A stretch of 64,000 nucleotides of DNA, from positions 1,612,001 to 1,676,000 of the forward strand of contig JACGCM010000786.1 of assembly GCA_014058105.1 (NCBI GenBank). The letters run 5' to 3'. The notes under the pieces are model-generated. The model searched no databases, was not told the DNA's origin, and was given only the letters and a program-made list of their open reading frames with translations. Positions 50,892 to 63,282 of this stretch are shown one piece after another. The first letter of the stretch is position 1. Each line of letters opens with the position of its first letter. Source of the stretch: Kingdonia uniflora (Eukaryota > Streptophyta > Magnoliopsida > Ranunculales > Circaeasteraceae). The translations under genes and the position numbers were made by a program.

Positions 50892-53800
50892 ATGCCGACG
50901 TATACGGCGGTAACGATAGATAGAATGTTAGAGCCAATATTCCTATCCAAGAAACCCCCAATAGGTATGGTGGATAGTGGTAAAGGTAAGACCCTAAGAG
51001 ATAGAGAAGTTTCTCGTCCGAAGATGTCACCGTTGTTGTATACTACCCCTGAGTCAACCCCGCTTCCTGATTCTCCGTTATCGTTTCCTCCTTCACCGTA
51101 CATTCTTAATCATAAGCGTCGTGGGCCTAATCTTGGTAAGAATGTTTCTCGTAGTGATGTTTCGTTGGGGAAGTTGGGTTCGGAGGAGGAGAAGAGTTCT
51201 TCAGGTGTTGAAGTTTGTAGTTCGAGTAAGGTGGAAGTGGAGGGTGATCGTTGTGAGGAGGGGGAGGTTATTTGTTTGCATGATGAGGTGTCGGGTGGTT
51301 TAAGTTTGGACAATGGAATATGTGCGAGTAATGGAGAGGTGTTGTCGATTGTGGTTAATTCGGAGAGAGATGATGTGTGTGAAGATTTCTTTGATCGACG
51401 TGAATCAATGAGTGTTAGCAGCAATGTCGATTTGGAGGATAACAATGGGGGTGACCTTTTGTTGAGACCGAGTACTCCGATGGGGGAGTTTTTCGATGCT
51501 TGTGAAGGTACATTGATATTATTTATTTGCTTTCTGTATGCATTTGTCTATTATGTTTGCTTATAGATCAAACAAATAGAACATGTTTGTTATCTTCTAT
51601 GTTGATATGTTGTAGAATCTAGTATGTTTCGAGGAAAGCTAAAGTGAGTTCCACACAAATATGCGAACAAAAGATAAAATCTAAATCTTGGCTACTGGTT
51701 TTCCGGGTTTAAAATTTTGAGCATCTTGGTAAAAGAGCTCGTCTTTCTTGCCCATGCTTGTGCACATTTTAGCTAATAGTCCGACCTTAGTATTCTCTTT
51801 TACTCCACAGTTGAGTGAAAAAGTGAAAAGGTGTATGCTCTCTATGTAACTGTTAAATACTACTTTTGCGGAAGCTAAATTAATCTTAATTAAAACTATG
51901 ATCTCTCAATTGCATAAAATAAAATGTCAAAGACCTAGGGTTTATGAGATTTACCCCAAATTATACATATCTTTTTAAGGCTAAGCCTTTTCTCTCTCGC
52001 TCAAACCAACATTTAAAAATAAACTAAACTTAGGCTCTCTTTTATAGGAGAAGAGACCCAACACAAATAGAAACACTAGCTAGACTCTAATTAGGAGACT
52101 TCTCCTAATTATAATGTAATTAAAGTAAATAGCAAAAACTAAATAAGGTGTGCACATGACGTACGAAATGTGTTATGCGTGGTCGTGGGGACGACACGCG
52201 ACTTATCAACTATCCCCGTCTAAGAAGAGTTCAACCAAGAACTCTGGTGAGCAAATCAACACGACATACGAAACGTGTTATGCGTGGTTGTGGGTACGAC
52301 CACGCGACTTATCAACTCTACCCGTCTAAGAAGAGTTCAACCACGAACTATGGTGAGAAAATGAGTAAGTCATCAAAAAATGTACGCCGAAAGAAGCAGG
52401 AAGACAGCAATGAAATTTGCCATACCTTGCTAATATACCTAATGGATTGGGTAGCGCATCATCTGGAAGGTCGTGTCGCTTCATTGAATGCATAACTATG
52501 AGTATATGACAGCTGCAAATTCTTCCCCGGTATTTGCCATACCCATTTGGTTTGCCTGCAAACAGAGAAACGATTGTTGTTCCAATAATTTCGTGCGTGA
52601 CTTCATCATTTGGTCCCAAATACTGATGAAAACTTTGACTTCGGCGGTCTTCAAACTCATCCCAAAATGGATCAACAAACTTCAAAGTAATTACCTCTTC
52701 TGGAGACTCATCAAAGATTGGGAGTTTATCCCAATCAATTGCTTGAAATCGATGTTGAGTGACAATGAGGTTCGAGTTCGTAATCTGCCGATTTGTCTAG
52801 ATTTGTCTTTGACTTGTTCGTACAGACCCACAAGTCGTTTGAACGACTTCCCAATTTTTGCCTAGATTCGGCAACAGAACTTTGGCTTGAATTTCTTTTT
52901 AACTCGTTCGAACGGTGTAATCTCGTTCGAACAACTCACGACTTTCTTCGATCTCCTTCATGCTAAGTTCCTCTCTCTCTAGGCTGCCACCCTAGTCACT
53001 GGTGACCTCTCATTCGTCAATGGCGAGGAATTCAACACTTCTCCAATCGTTCGTCGATTTCTCGGCAAGGCTTTTGAAATGGTGTTGGTCTTTTTCGGTT
53101 GGGCTTTCTGACGATTGAAATCATTAATCATGTGAACCTCTCGCATCAATGTCACAACCTCTTCGTTGTCCTTTGATTTAGAACTCTCCGACATGTATTA
53201 GATCAATTGCACGGTGAACCTCTCTCTTCTGTCGTCTTTTCGAGGTGTTTCATATCCAAGCCATCTCCATCAAATTTCTTCAAATTCTCCGTCACAACTC
53301 CCACCTCTAACCTCGTTTTTACGACAATCTTTTTTTTTTCTATTTTTACTTCATTTTCGATGGCGTCGGCAAATTTTTCGTCACCATCGAATCTCGCTAG
53401 GGTACGCAATTTGGCAAACATCATCTCAAGTTGCTAAAACATCATATTATTTAATTCTTTGAGTTTTTTGTTAGACTCTGTCACAACTACTGTTTTCTTC
53501 ATCATCATTCGTTGTAAAAGAAATTTTTTCGCAAAAATACTGTAGCAACGACGAAATTACTGTAGCAACACAGAAATTACTGTAGCGATGCAGAAATTAC
53601 TGTAGCAATGCATAAATTACTATAACATATGCCAAAAATCACTGCAGCATTCAATAATAATAAAAATAAAATCCACCGCAGAATCTTGCTAGCTCTGATA
53701 CCAATTTGTTAAACACTACATCTGCGGAAGCTAAATTAATCTTAATTAAAACTATGATCTCTCAATTGCATAAAATAAAAGGTCAAAAGATATAGAGTTT

Positions 53801-55777
53801 ATGAGATTTACCCCAAACTCTTATCTCTCTAAAGCTAAAGCCTTTCTCTCTCATTCAAACCAACATTCAAAAATAAACTAAGTTTATGCTATATTTAATA
53901 GAAGAAGAGGCCTAGCATAAATAAAAACCTTAGCTAGACTCTAATTATAATGCAATTAAAATAAATAGCAAGAACTAAATAAGAAGGTGTGCACACAACG
54001 TACGAAACGTGCTATGCGTGGTCGTGGGTATGACCACATGACTTATCCGTAACAAATGGAGATATTCTGTAATTCAAATAGGTTTTTATAGAATGTTCAA
54101 GTGATAAGGGTAAAATCTGAAAAAGTGGTCACTCCATTTTCCTAGTACGAATAGTTTCCTATTACTACCTAGTACGACTCACTCTTCTGGAAAAGATGAT
54201 AATTTCCTCTCTTTGTTTGAAACCCTCTATTGGTTTGCTTTCTCTTCTTCTCAATATGCTACATATACTATCAGAGTTAACATCCAAAGAGTTCGCCTTC
54301 TAGGTTAGAGATCCAGCTAAAACAAATAATAATTAGTGCAGCCACATTCCTATGCCGAGTCATAATAAACCCACTGAACCAATAAAAAGAGGGAAAAAAT
54401 TGGAAGAGTCCAAACTTCAGACTTGCCTAGTCCTGTTTCATTCAAATGTTCCTCAAATTTCATTTAGCAGATTCAGATTTTTCTTTCTTTCTTTCTTTCT
54501 GTGTTTGGCTTCTGACAAAAAGAACTCTCATATGTGATTTTGCTAAAATTATATGCTGAAAACTGACTCAAGTTTCTTTCTTTCTAGAACTCTCTAATGG
54601 AGGTGGTCCACAGGCTTCTTTGCATGATATTGAAGCTGAACTGCATGAGATAAGACTAAATTTGTTGATTGAGATAGAAAGGAGAAAGCAAGCAGAAGAG
54701 GCCCTTGACAGGATCCAAACACAGTGGGAGAAGCTCAGACAGCAATTATCTCTTGTGGGATTAACACTCCCTGTGGCTCCAACAATTGCAGACGAGGATG
54801 AGAAGATAGATTCTGATCCTGCCGAGGAGTTATGCCGACAGGTTCATCTTGCACGTCTTGTTTCTACTTCTGTTGCTAGGGGTGCTGCAAAGGCCGAGAT
54901 TGAAATGGAGATGGAGTTTCAAATCGAATCAAAGAATTTTGAGGTTACTCGATTATGGGACCGGTTAAATTATTACGAAGCTGTAAATCGTGAAATGTCT
55001 CAAAGGAACCAAGAAGCTGTTGGTAAGAGATACTAAATTAACTTTTCCGTTTATGTGGATATCATGTCTATCATAGTAAGATTTTCTATAAATTATCAAT
55101 GACCTGTTCATTTGATATATACGCACGCTATGCTTGTATGTTGAAAGCTATGTCAATATGCTGAGGTTATGATTGCACGTGCATCTAGTATGTCCTCCGA
55201 AGTATCTAGTATGTCCTCCGAAGTTATAACTGCAAGCAATGTGTTTGTTTTCTTTGCAAATTAGGTTATTCCTATGGTTTTCTGGGATTACCTAGTTTTC
55301 ACTTTTTGTGTTTGGTTGATTTACGTTCATCCATTTTGTATTTTAAATGATCCCAGGGATTTCAAATAGCAATATCACAAACATCCACATAGAGGTAGGC
55401 CATACTTCTTTTACTATCTGTTATATACCGCATCCCTACTTAGCTATGAGTTGATCTCCTGGCCAATGCAGCCTTGACGCTGACCATATATCTTGAATGT
55501 GTATCGCTTCCCTCGTCTAAGAAAAGTATATCTTAAATAATTCATGTATTTGATGAATTTATTTACTTTTATATTGGGTCCTTTTGCTATTCTGACAATT
55601 TTTTTTCCTGCTGGTTTAGACGTGGCACGGCGTGATAGGCAAAGAAGAAAAGAGAAACAGAAGTGGGTTTGGAGTTCTATTGGTGTTGTCATTACTCTTG
55701 GATCTGCGGCCTTGGCGTGGTCTTATCTCCCAACATCACCACCTCTACCTGACTGCGAATCCCCTACCCAAACATAG
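50892..55777 (+). CDS. uncharacterised coiled-coil protein with C-terminal membrane anchor
   Basis: Exons 50892-51507, 54588-55022 and 55620-55777 give 402 residues. The N-terminal half is acidic and Ser-rich, apparently disordered (PPSPYILNHKRRGPNL, EEEKSSSGVE). Residues about 210-350 form a coiled coil (SLHDIEAELHEIRLNLLIE, then ERRKQAEEALDRIQTQWEKL; RDRLNYYEAVN-like NYYEAVNREMSQRNQEAV). A basic stretch VARRDRQRRKEKQK precedes one hydrophobic helix at 366-387 (WVWSSIGVVITLGSAALAW), then a short tail. This is the layout of a tail-anchored protein facing the cytosol. I know similar plant proteins only as uncharacterised. The first intron (3.1 kb) contains an LTR element. A tempting 38-nt exon at 55357 is rejected because it breaks the frame. 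Confidence 0.8.
51851..52208 (-). repeat. 3' LTR of the non-autonomous element
   Basis: Plus-strand ends TGTTAAATAC and GACTTATCA. Aligns with 53707-54048, sharing for example GCGGAAGCTAAATTAATC and GTTATGCGTGGTCGTGG-like words, with visible substitutions and small indels, so the insertion is not recent. Confidence 0.8.
53692..53703 (-). promoter_or_regulatory. retrotransposon primer-binding site (tRNA-iMet)
   Basis: Reads TGGTATCAGAGC on the minus strand, 3 nt downstream of the 5' LTR; the classic plant initiator-Met PBS. Confidence 0.85.
53707..54048 (-). repeat. 5' LTR of the non-autonomous element
   Basis: Plus-strand start TGTTAAACAC; the other end reads ACTTATCC instead of the expected TCA, a point change in the terminal CA. 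The PBS lies just outside it at 53692-53703. Confidence 0.8.
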
Positions 55778-57079
55778 CTTCCAGTTGTAGTAAGACAACT
55801 GTGAATAGGAAAGTTATAAATTCCAAGGTCAAATCTAATTGCCCTGTGAATAATGGCTCTTTTGTCACCAAAGCTTACATACATGGCACTGAAATTGTGA
55901 TATACTGTAAAATTATCGTAGCAGGGAAATCATCTATTGCTGTTGTATTAACTGTATAAAATATATTTGTGCCATATTGTATTCTCTGCTTGTATTTGCT
56001 ACTGTTTTATACAGATGCCATTTATATGGGAAGGAGCAACCTGGTAAAGAAGAATTCGCAACAAATAGGAAAATATGTAAGTACACAGTCGGAATTATTT
56101 CAATCAAGTAAATTTGTGTGCAACAGTGTATATCTCTAGCATCTAAAAATGACTTGGAACCTCGTAGCCTCCAAAGGAAACATTGTCTCCTTCAAATCTG
56201 ATAAAGAATATGAGATTGTGGTAGTTTGCTCGTCCTTTCCAGTAACATAAAGGGTTGTGCCTGTTTATGTGTGACATTTTGATCATTTGTTGGTGATGAT
56301 CATTCATCTATTCTCGAACGGAAGACAGAAGAACTTGCTTGCAACACACTTTCATAAAGGCCAATGTTCCTGATGGTTTCAAAAAAGACTACAGAAATGC
56401 CGCTATATAGCATTTTTCTTCAAAAAAATCTAAGCATTAAGTATTGCATAGATGATATTATATAAGGTAAAGAGAGAAACGGACTACCGTGTTTTTTTAC
56501 TACAATATGTTGTTATTCAGTATTTTTACTACGGTGGAGTTGTTCATCCGTTCGTCACGGTTCTGTCATTTTCTTTTTGACCTCGCTGTATATTTTCTCT
56601 CTTTTTCTTTCGAATATCTACTCTCATACTCCTCCATCTCCGATCTCTTATTTTTCATTGATCTCTCTTCATTTTCTCAATTATTTCTTGGTTATTCTTC
56701 TTTTATCTCTCCGTCTCTTATCACTATTTCCTAATCTCTTCACTGCTGCAATCACCACGGCAGCTCAAGGTATACCAATAACATTAAAACGTGTTTCTTA
56801 TCACTCTTCCCCAATCTCTACTCTAGTGATTGAGAGTCTCAATGTATACTAATAGTATGGCCGTTCAAGGTATACCAATAGCATTAAAACGTGTTTCTTA
56901 TCACTCTTCTCCACTCTCTTCACTGCTGCAATCACCAGAGTCTCAAGGTATACCAATAACATTAAAACGTATACATGTAAGCAATACACACCAGTGAGAG
57001 AATACAACAGTCTGTAAACACAAGTTTTCTTTTTCTATTTTTTTGGTTTGTTACTGAAGCTGATAACATTACAGCTCTA
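55778..57079. other. intergenic region between coiled-coil gene and ERA
   Basis: 3' UTR of the coiled-coil gene, then AT- and CT-rich sequence with a short tandem repeat (56765-56975). Open frames at 56489-56852 are low-complexity Ser/Phe/Leu readings of a CT-rich strand and are not genes. Confidence 0.5.
56765..56975. repeat. imperfect tandem repeat, three copies
   Basis: The phrase TCAAGGTATACCAATA followed by CATTAAAACGT starts at 56765, 56865 and 56943. The first two copies also share TTTCTTATCACTCTTC. Spacing is 100 then 78 bp. A weaker half-copy lies at about 56838. Confidence 0.7.
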
Positions 57080-60000
57080 ATGGAGCTTTCCCTCCAAATC
57101 TCTGCAACTCTCCCAAGAGAGACACTCCTCTGTCATTTTCCTTGTCCTTTCGCCCCCAGAAACGTAATCTTCTCTAGTTTTGCAAGAACCCCATTTCGAG
57201 AAACTCAATTTCATGTACAAAATCGAGCTCTTGTGTTGGAAAAACAGTTCCCAAGTGAGGTAGAAGAGAGTAATGAGGAGTTAGAAGTCACAAGCTCTTC
57301 TGATGAGTTTGAATTTCTATCGTTGAATGAAAAACCAGACAGGAACTTGGCCTTGCTTGATGATTATGAGATAGAAGAGCTGAATTTCGAGTCCAATCCA
57401 AATCATCGAAGCGGTTAGTCTTTCTGTATTTTTTTAGCTTTATTTCTTCAATTACAAGTATGGGTTTTGCTTGTTTGATGTGAAACCTTGGTAGAAGTTG
57501 TATAATGGGGTCTGGGGTTTCTCAGTCTTCATTTTGTATTAAGTATTATGTGAATTTTCATGTTTAAGGGTAGATATCTGATAGGTAAAAGGCAAAATAT
57601 TGCTTACTTGAGGCTCACATTGGTGTTATTTTCTAAGATGTTAGTTTTGAAACACAATGACTGAAAGAAAGCAATGTAAACCCTTGTAATCGGGTGAGTG
57701 AAAAATAGTGAAATGAGATTCCCTTTTAAAGTTAACTAATAAGGAAGTAGAAGTAAATCTATAGAAATAAAGACACAGACGCAGTCCTAGGTTGCACCAT
57801 AAAGCATCCTAATATAGGAGGTAGGATGGGTCAATACGGTGAAGACAATGAGTTTGCTTGAGGGTGAAGTGTAGCGTTGGTGTACTGCAGCATCATGAAC
57901 ATTCAGTTAAGAAGCAAACTTTATTCTCTTATTCTAGCTACCTAGTTAATTGCTCTCTGAAAAGAAGAGGGGAATTTTAGAGGGATGCACAAGAACTGGA
58001 TTTATTTCAAAGAGAAATGAGAGGTGTTTCCTTTTTTGCTAGAGACACTCCTTCCTCAATGTCCAATTAACTTTATCCTCAGTAGTCTTTAATAACATGC
58101 TTGAGATGAACTCTTCAGTGAGATCTTGTAAAATCCTCTTGCAGATTGATGACTGTAAGTTTGGTCTTTAGAAGATTTGCACTACTTAGAAGTGATACCG
58201 AGGAGGACCCCGCTGAATTGTTGGTCGGGATGAGAGGATTCTTAACTAGAGGTGCAACACTATGGAGATTGCTTCCCCAGTCTAACATTTGAGCTAATTA
58301 GCTTCTGAGAAATAAAATTGCAATGCTGTCAAGGAGCTTGATCCTTTGGGCGTAATATCCTCGTTGTTTCATTTGGTAACATTATTTGTTGAGATGATAA
58401 GGAGATTTGGAGACTTTTATGAAGATAGCAAGTTATTGATGTTAGTTGCTTTCGAGACCTTTGGTAAAGGGTCAACATTTTGGCCTTAAAAATGCAATTT
58501 AACTTGACCAAATTTACATAATGTTGGAAATAGAGGGTTGAACTTACAAATATTGGGGTGGTAACTATACTACTAAGGATACAGGTGATCGGCAATAATT
58601 TAATCCGTACCATTCATTTCCCATTTCTCGTGCGTCGAGGAAGAAATTAATGGCTCAGATCATTTGTGTTTTCTAAAATTAAGTCGTGACCGTTGGATTC
58701 CCCAATGTAATTCTGTCATCGATTCCTTTTTGAAACCTTCAAATTATTTGGCTGTTTTCGTAACAAATCCCAATCACATCATCTATGTAATTTTTATCAA
58801 AATGGGGGGAACATGCGTCAATTAATAACATCATCTCCTATATAATTTTGTAAAAAATGAGGGGCGCAAACGTCAACTAGTAATCCAAAACTCAGCTGCG
58901 CACGTGCCTTAGTGCTCGTATAAAATATAAATTACCAAATAAACAAACAAATGGTCCTGTTAATTTTTGGGCCGCGGAAATATATAATTTCTATCCTGCT
59001 ATAATGATAACAATATTTTTCAAATATATTAATAAATTAAAAAAATAAATACCTTCCAAGTTACCTCGGGGTTCAGGTACAGCACGGGTCAGCCCTCTGC
59101 GAGATCCGCTCCTACTTGTTTGGCCTTCTTACTTACTATTTGAAACCGTCTTTTGACTAACAAATATCTTCTCCCATAGAAAAGAAACCTCTGAGTTATC
59201 ATACAACTTACCTATATGCATTTTACTTCTCAATTATGCAACACTGAGTTTTCTTCATAACACAAACACTCAAAAAAATAATCCATCCTTTTTTCATTAA
59301 TGATTGTTATCCTTCTTACGATCTGATATTTAAGATACAGGAGTTCCTTCTTAGTAATTTAGATACATGCAGGTTACGTGGCTCTAGTTGGCAAACCGAA
59401 TGTCGGAAAGAGTACGCTTTCAAACCAAATGATAGGTCAAAAGCTCTCAATTGTTACAGATAAACCTCAAACTACTAGGCATCGAATCCTTGGTATATGT
59501 TCAGATAATGAATACCAGGTACAATTCTTCCTAGCAGTAATACTCTATTATTGATATTTTTGGGTGATATATCCATTGTGATATGGGTTAGCTTGCAGAT
59601 GATACTTTATGATACACCAGGTGTTATTGAGAAGAAAATGCATAAGTTGGACTCTATGATGATGAACAATGTCCGAAGTGCCGCCGTTAATGCTGACTGT
59701 GTTGTGGTTGTTGTGGATGCATGCAAGGTGCCTCAAAAAGTAAGGTCATCTTTGATAATTCATCATAGTATCCCTGTCTGTGTTTCTTTTTCCTTCCAAC
59801 AGTTGAGCTCCAATGTCTTCAGATAGACGAAGTTCTGGAAGAAGGTGCAGGAAGTCTCAAAGGCAATGTTCCCACTTTATTGGTTTTAAATAAGAAGGAC
59901 CTGATTAAGCCTGGCGAAATGGCAAAGAGAATTGAGGTTAGTTTGAAGCTTATGTAAAACTGGTAATTTTGAATGTACAAATGTACAGTGTTATGTTAGT

Positions 60001-62549
60001 GTCTCTGCATTTATGTTTATATATACACATCTACCCGTCCCTTTTTACCAAAAGTCACATTTTGACAAAGTAATATTTGTTGGTGGAGAAACTTTGTAAT
60101 GCCAATTGATTAGTCATCACACAACTATTAGATGTCATTCTAAGTATACCTAGTGGCTTTCACTGCCATCTTTGGCTCATGAAACACTTTTAAGATTTGA
60201 TCTTACTGTGACAATTGGATCTTTATTTTGACTACGGACCCATTATATGATCAAATAACCTCGTTATTATTGCAGTGGTACGAGAAATTTACGGATGTTG
60301 ATGAAGTCATCCCTGTAAGTGCAAAATATGGTCAGGGAGTGGATGACGTGAAGGATTGGATACTATCAAAACTCCCTCTTGGGCCAGCTTATTATCCAAA
60401 GGTGTGTTGAAGACTTCTCATGTTTATAGGGTATGTACACCATGGTTCTGACATTCCATATTCTTCGTCATGTTGATTATTAGCTCTGGATATCTGCATT
60501 ATGTTGAAAACCCGAGGACATCGTATGCTGCAAAAATTACCATATCATAGTAAATATCGATACTTCATCATTAGTGTAATGTACAAAGATAGATAAAATA
60601 TTGTAATCATGAAAAAATAAACCAAAAATTTCTCAATATATCTAAACTTATCTCAATTTCTATGTGACAATATTGATTAAAAATATCAAGATATTGATTC
60701 ATCGACCAAAAATATATTTTGATCATTTATCTGACATATCTGAAAAGTCTTTCAAAGCTCAAATACATGCCTCGCCGTCTTTGACTTCCATTGACAAACA
60801 TCAATGGTAGAGCCTATTCAGAACATGCTTAGCCAACGCAAAAATGCTTCATATGATTGTTATAACAGACTCGGTTATGAATTATGATGGTTCCCCAAGA
60901 CATCATAGATCTCTTTTTTAAAACCAATCGAACATAGAATGTTGATTTAGCCATATTTGGAGAGCATTAGCGTTTCCTGAGTTATTTGAGGACTAATTTG
61001 TTTGAATGCTTTCCAACTCCTATTTCTGTTTTTATTTGGTTAGTCAAAGTTTCTGATCTTCTTTTACTAATTCTTTCGTATTTGTTGAAGTTTACTGGAT
61101 TGACCACCCGTTGACCCTCGTCAAAATATTATTGTATACGAATTTCTAACTGCGGCTTTGATATTTATTTTGAAAATAAGAACTTATTTTATTATGCTTT
61201 CGTTCCTCAGGACATTGCTAGTGAGCATCCAGAAAGATTCTTTGTAGCCGAAATTGTTAGAGAGAAAATCTTTATGCAATATCGGAATGAAGTACCCTAT
61301 GCGTGTCAGGTATATTCATATTGACTTAAAAGTTTCAAGTCACAATTAGGCAGAATTTGATGAAATATAGAGATCTGATATCTGTTTTCTCATGATCCCC
61401 AGGTTAATGTTGTAAACTATAAAACTAGGCCTACCTCAAAAGATTTTATTCAAGTTGAGATCATTGTTGAGAAGAACACACAAAAGATTATCCTCATTGG
61501 AAAAGTAAGTGTGCATATATATACTATACCAATGTATTATATGTGTAGTATATTAATTTGTTGCGATATATATCATATTTTCTGATTAAAGATATGGTTT
61601 CGTTTGATTATATCTACAACGAATATATTAGATGATTTTCTTCAAGTTGAGGTCATTATCAAAAACATCAAAGATCATCATTTAGGTAAAGTACGTGTCT
61701 AGATCTAATCATGACCATTCATAATGTATCTGTCCATTAACCTTTTGTTGTATAATTTCTTCTATTTATAAAATGGCTGCATAACGGCCAATATATTGGG
61801 TTTTGATAGATCCATGAGGATATTTTCGCGAGATACCTTCAAATTTCTCAAAATAAAAATGAGATCATAAAACAATATAGTCTATATTGTAAAAATGCCC
61901 AGGAAAATTAAAATTTACATAGTTCTTGTATTATGCATTAGTTATGAGATAATCGCCAAAACACCCAAGTGTTGCAAGAGTTCCACTACTGTACCAAGTA
62001 AGGCCTTAATTTGTTAAGAAAATTGCTAAAATGGACAATGAGGATAATATGAAACTTTCTAATCTTCTTTCTCTTTTTCAGTTGGTCATGGGGTCTGCCT
62101 TACCCCTGTTCATTTTTCCAAAAAAAAAACCCATCAATTTGTTCTTCTATCTTTTTTGAGAGATGTTCTTCTATCTGAGAGTTATGGATTCTTTGTATGT
62201 GTATAGGAGGGAAAGGCTTTAAAATTATTAGCAACTGCGGCACGGCTTGATATCGAAGATTTCTTGCAGAAGAAAGTCTTCCTTGAGGTAAAACTAAAAG
62301 TTCTTGGTCAACACTTAACATCTTTGCTGTAACAAATCATTATGAAAAATTAGTAGTTAAATGCAAATTACATAAATAAATCAATAAGGGGTCAGGTTTT
62401 TCTTCTCCTTTTTTTCACGTTGGATTTATGAGTAATCTGCAGATGTTTCGCTAATTTAACAGGTCGAAGTAGTTGTAAAGGACAACTGGAGGCAAGATGA
62501 AGGGCTGTTGAAGTACTATGGCTATGGAGGCCAAATTCGAGCTTTGTAA
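57080..62549 (+). CDS. ERA: ERA-like GTPase, organellar (probably chloroplastic)
   Basis: Bacterial-type GTPase that binds small-subunit rRNA and assists ribosome maturation. Nine exons: 57080-57413, 59373-59518, 59599-59739, 59823-59936, 60276-60401, 61211-61309, 61403-61504, 62207-62287, 62463-62549, giving 409 residues. The first about 60 residues lack acidic residues at the start and are Ser/Arg/Phe-rich, like a plastid transit peptide; an acidic linker follows. GTPase motifs: G1 GKPNVGKS (118-125), switch TTRH, DTPG (165-168), NKKD (230-233), SAK (260-262). The KH domain carries the GxxG loop GKEG (353-356) and ends [18 protein letters not shown]. The C-terminus [15 protein letters not shown] is conserved in plant ERA. 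The first intron is 2 kb. Confidence 0.95.
61634..61699 (+). repeat. decayed duplicate of ERA exon 7 end inside intron 7
   Basis: GATTTTCTTCAAGTTGAGGT and what follows to the GTAAAGTACGTG donor-like end match the last about 60 bp of exon 7 plus its donor (GATTTTATTCAAGTTGAGAT to GGAAAAGTAAGTG). A small deletion and substitutions separate the copies. Confidence 0.65.
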
Positions 62550-63168
62550 ATGTTTACTCAAATGTGAAGGTTCTGTTTATGGGATGATTGTGTTAAATAT
62601 CTAAATCACAAACAAAGATTAATCTCAATGCAGAAGTGAGAGTTTTGTTGGAACATTCATGGTATCTTGCTTATATTCTTTCTGCATGCAAATGTACTAC
62701 AGATCCAAACAGCCAATAAGAACTCATCAAGCAATGTGACTGCTGGTATTATCAATTTATCACCAACACCAGCATTATACATATTTTGACAAGCTTAAAT
62801 TGAAGCCAAAAAGCAGGCGGGCTGAAAAACAAAGAAGTGGGTGGCAACATCTCACCGCTAAGACTTAGATTTTTACTTTTAGGTGGCTTAGTTCATTCAA
62901 TTTGTACCAAGTAGAGCACTTAGTTCTAACCCCGATACGGATAAACAATAATTCAAGATCTACCAAAAGCTAAGAACATATTCACCAAACAAGCACAAAT
63001 AATTGGGAGTTCAAAGCAACGCAACTCAAAATTCAATGATCATAAAATGCAAGTTTACAATACTGACAACAGCAGTCTACAAAAAAACTGACAAGATTCT
63101 GGGGACAAACTAAATATTTCAATTAAGAAAAGTAGCAGCACATTGCTAAACTAGAAGACTTTGACACA
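62550..63168. other. tail-to-tail spacer between ERA and RPS25
   Basis: ERA 3' UTR and RPS25 3' UTR; no other feature seen. Confidence 0.5.
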
Positions 63169-63282
63169 TTAGGTGTTCGTGGCCCTTGTGTAAATCTTCA
63201 AGCTGGAGTGAGATGAAACCATCCTGATCAGGCCTTTAGCCATCAAGTCCTTGATCGCCCTCCTCGCAAGTGACCCATTAAT
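63169..63282 (-). CDS. RPS25: 40S ribosomal protein S25 (eS25), last exon
   Basis: Component of the small cytosolic ribosomal subunit near the head. The exon encodes 37 residues, [19 protein letters not shown] followed by [18 protein letters not shown], then TAA (63169-63171). This is the conserved winged-helix C-terminus of eS25. It begins right after a CAG acceptor on the minus strand and is in phase 0. The remaining N-terminal exons are not found up to 64000, so the upstream intron is at least 0.7 kb and the gene continues off the window. Confidence 0.93.
   Translation of the reverse strand: MNGSLARRAIKDLMAKGLIRMVSSHSSLKIYTRATNT

Larger units (their letters stand above)
51851..54048 (-). 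mobile_element. non-autonomous LTR retrotransposon (no pol)
   Basis: Two LTRs (51851-52208 and 53707-54048) flank about 1.5 kb. Target duplication GTAAC is exact (51846-51850, 54049-54053). On the minus strand the right LTR is followed after 3 nt by TGGTATCAGAGC (53703-53692), the primer-binding site for initiator tRNA-Met, which sets the orientation. The interior has only short gag-like or anonymous frames (minus-strand starts at 53424 and 53194), with no protease, integrase or RT. Near the 3' LTR a segment of about 104 bp, including the polypurine tract, is duplicated (52149-52245 and 52246-52350). Confidence 0.85.

Noticed and set aside
51110..51445. Minus-strand open frame over the coiled-coil gene
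   Set aside because: Shadow of the first exon, Ser/Thr-rich by composition only.
54049..54054. Alternative LTR end including GTAACA (a TG...CA reading)
   Set aside because: GTAAC also flanks the other LTR outside its TG start, so it is the target duplication; the LTR ends at 54048 with a mutated terminal base.
55357..55394. Possible 38-nt exon with AG and GT borders in the coiled-coil gene
   Set aside because: Including it puts the strongly conserved-looking VARRDRQRRK and membrane helix out of frame; direct joining of 55022 to 55620 keeps the frame.
56489..56852. Two overlapping Phe/Leu/Ser-rich open frames
   Set aside because: Low-complexity translation of CT-rich DNA, no conserved motif.
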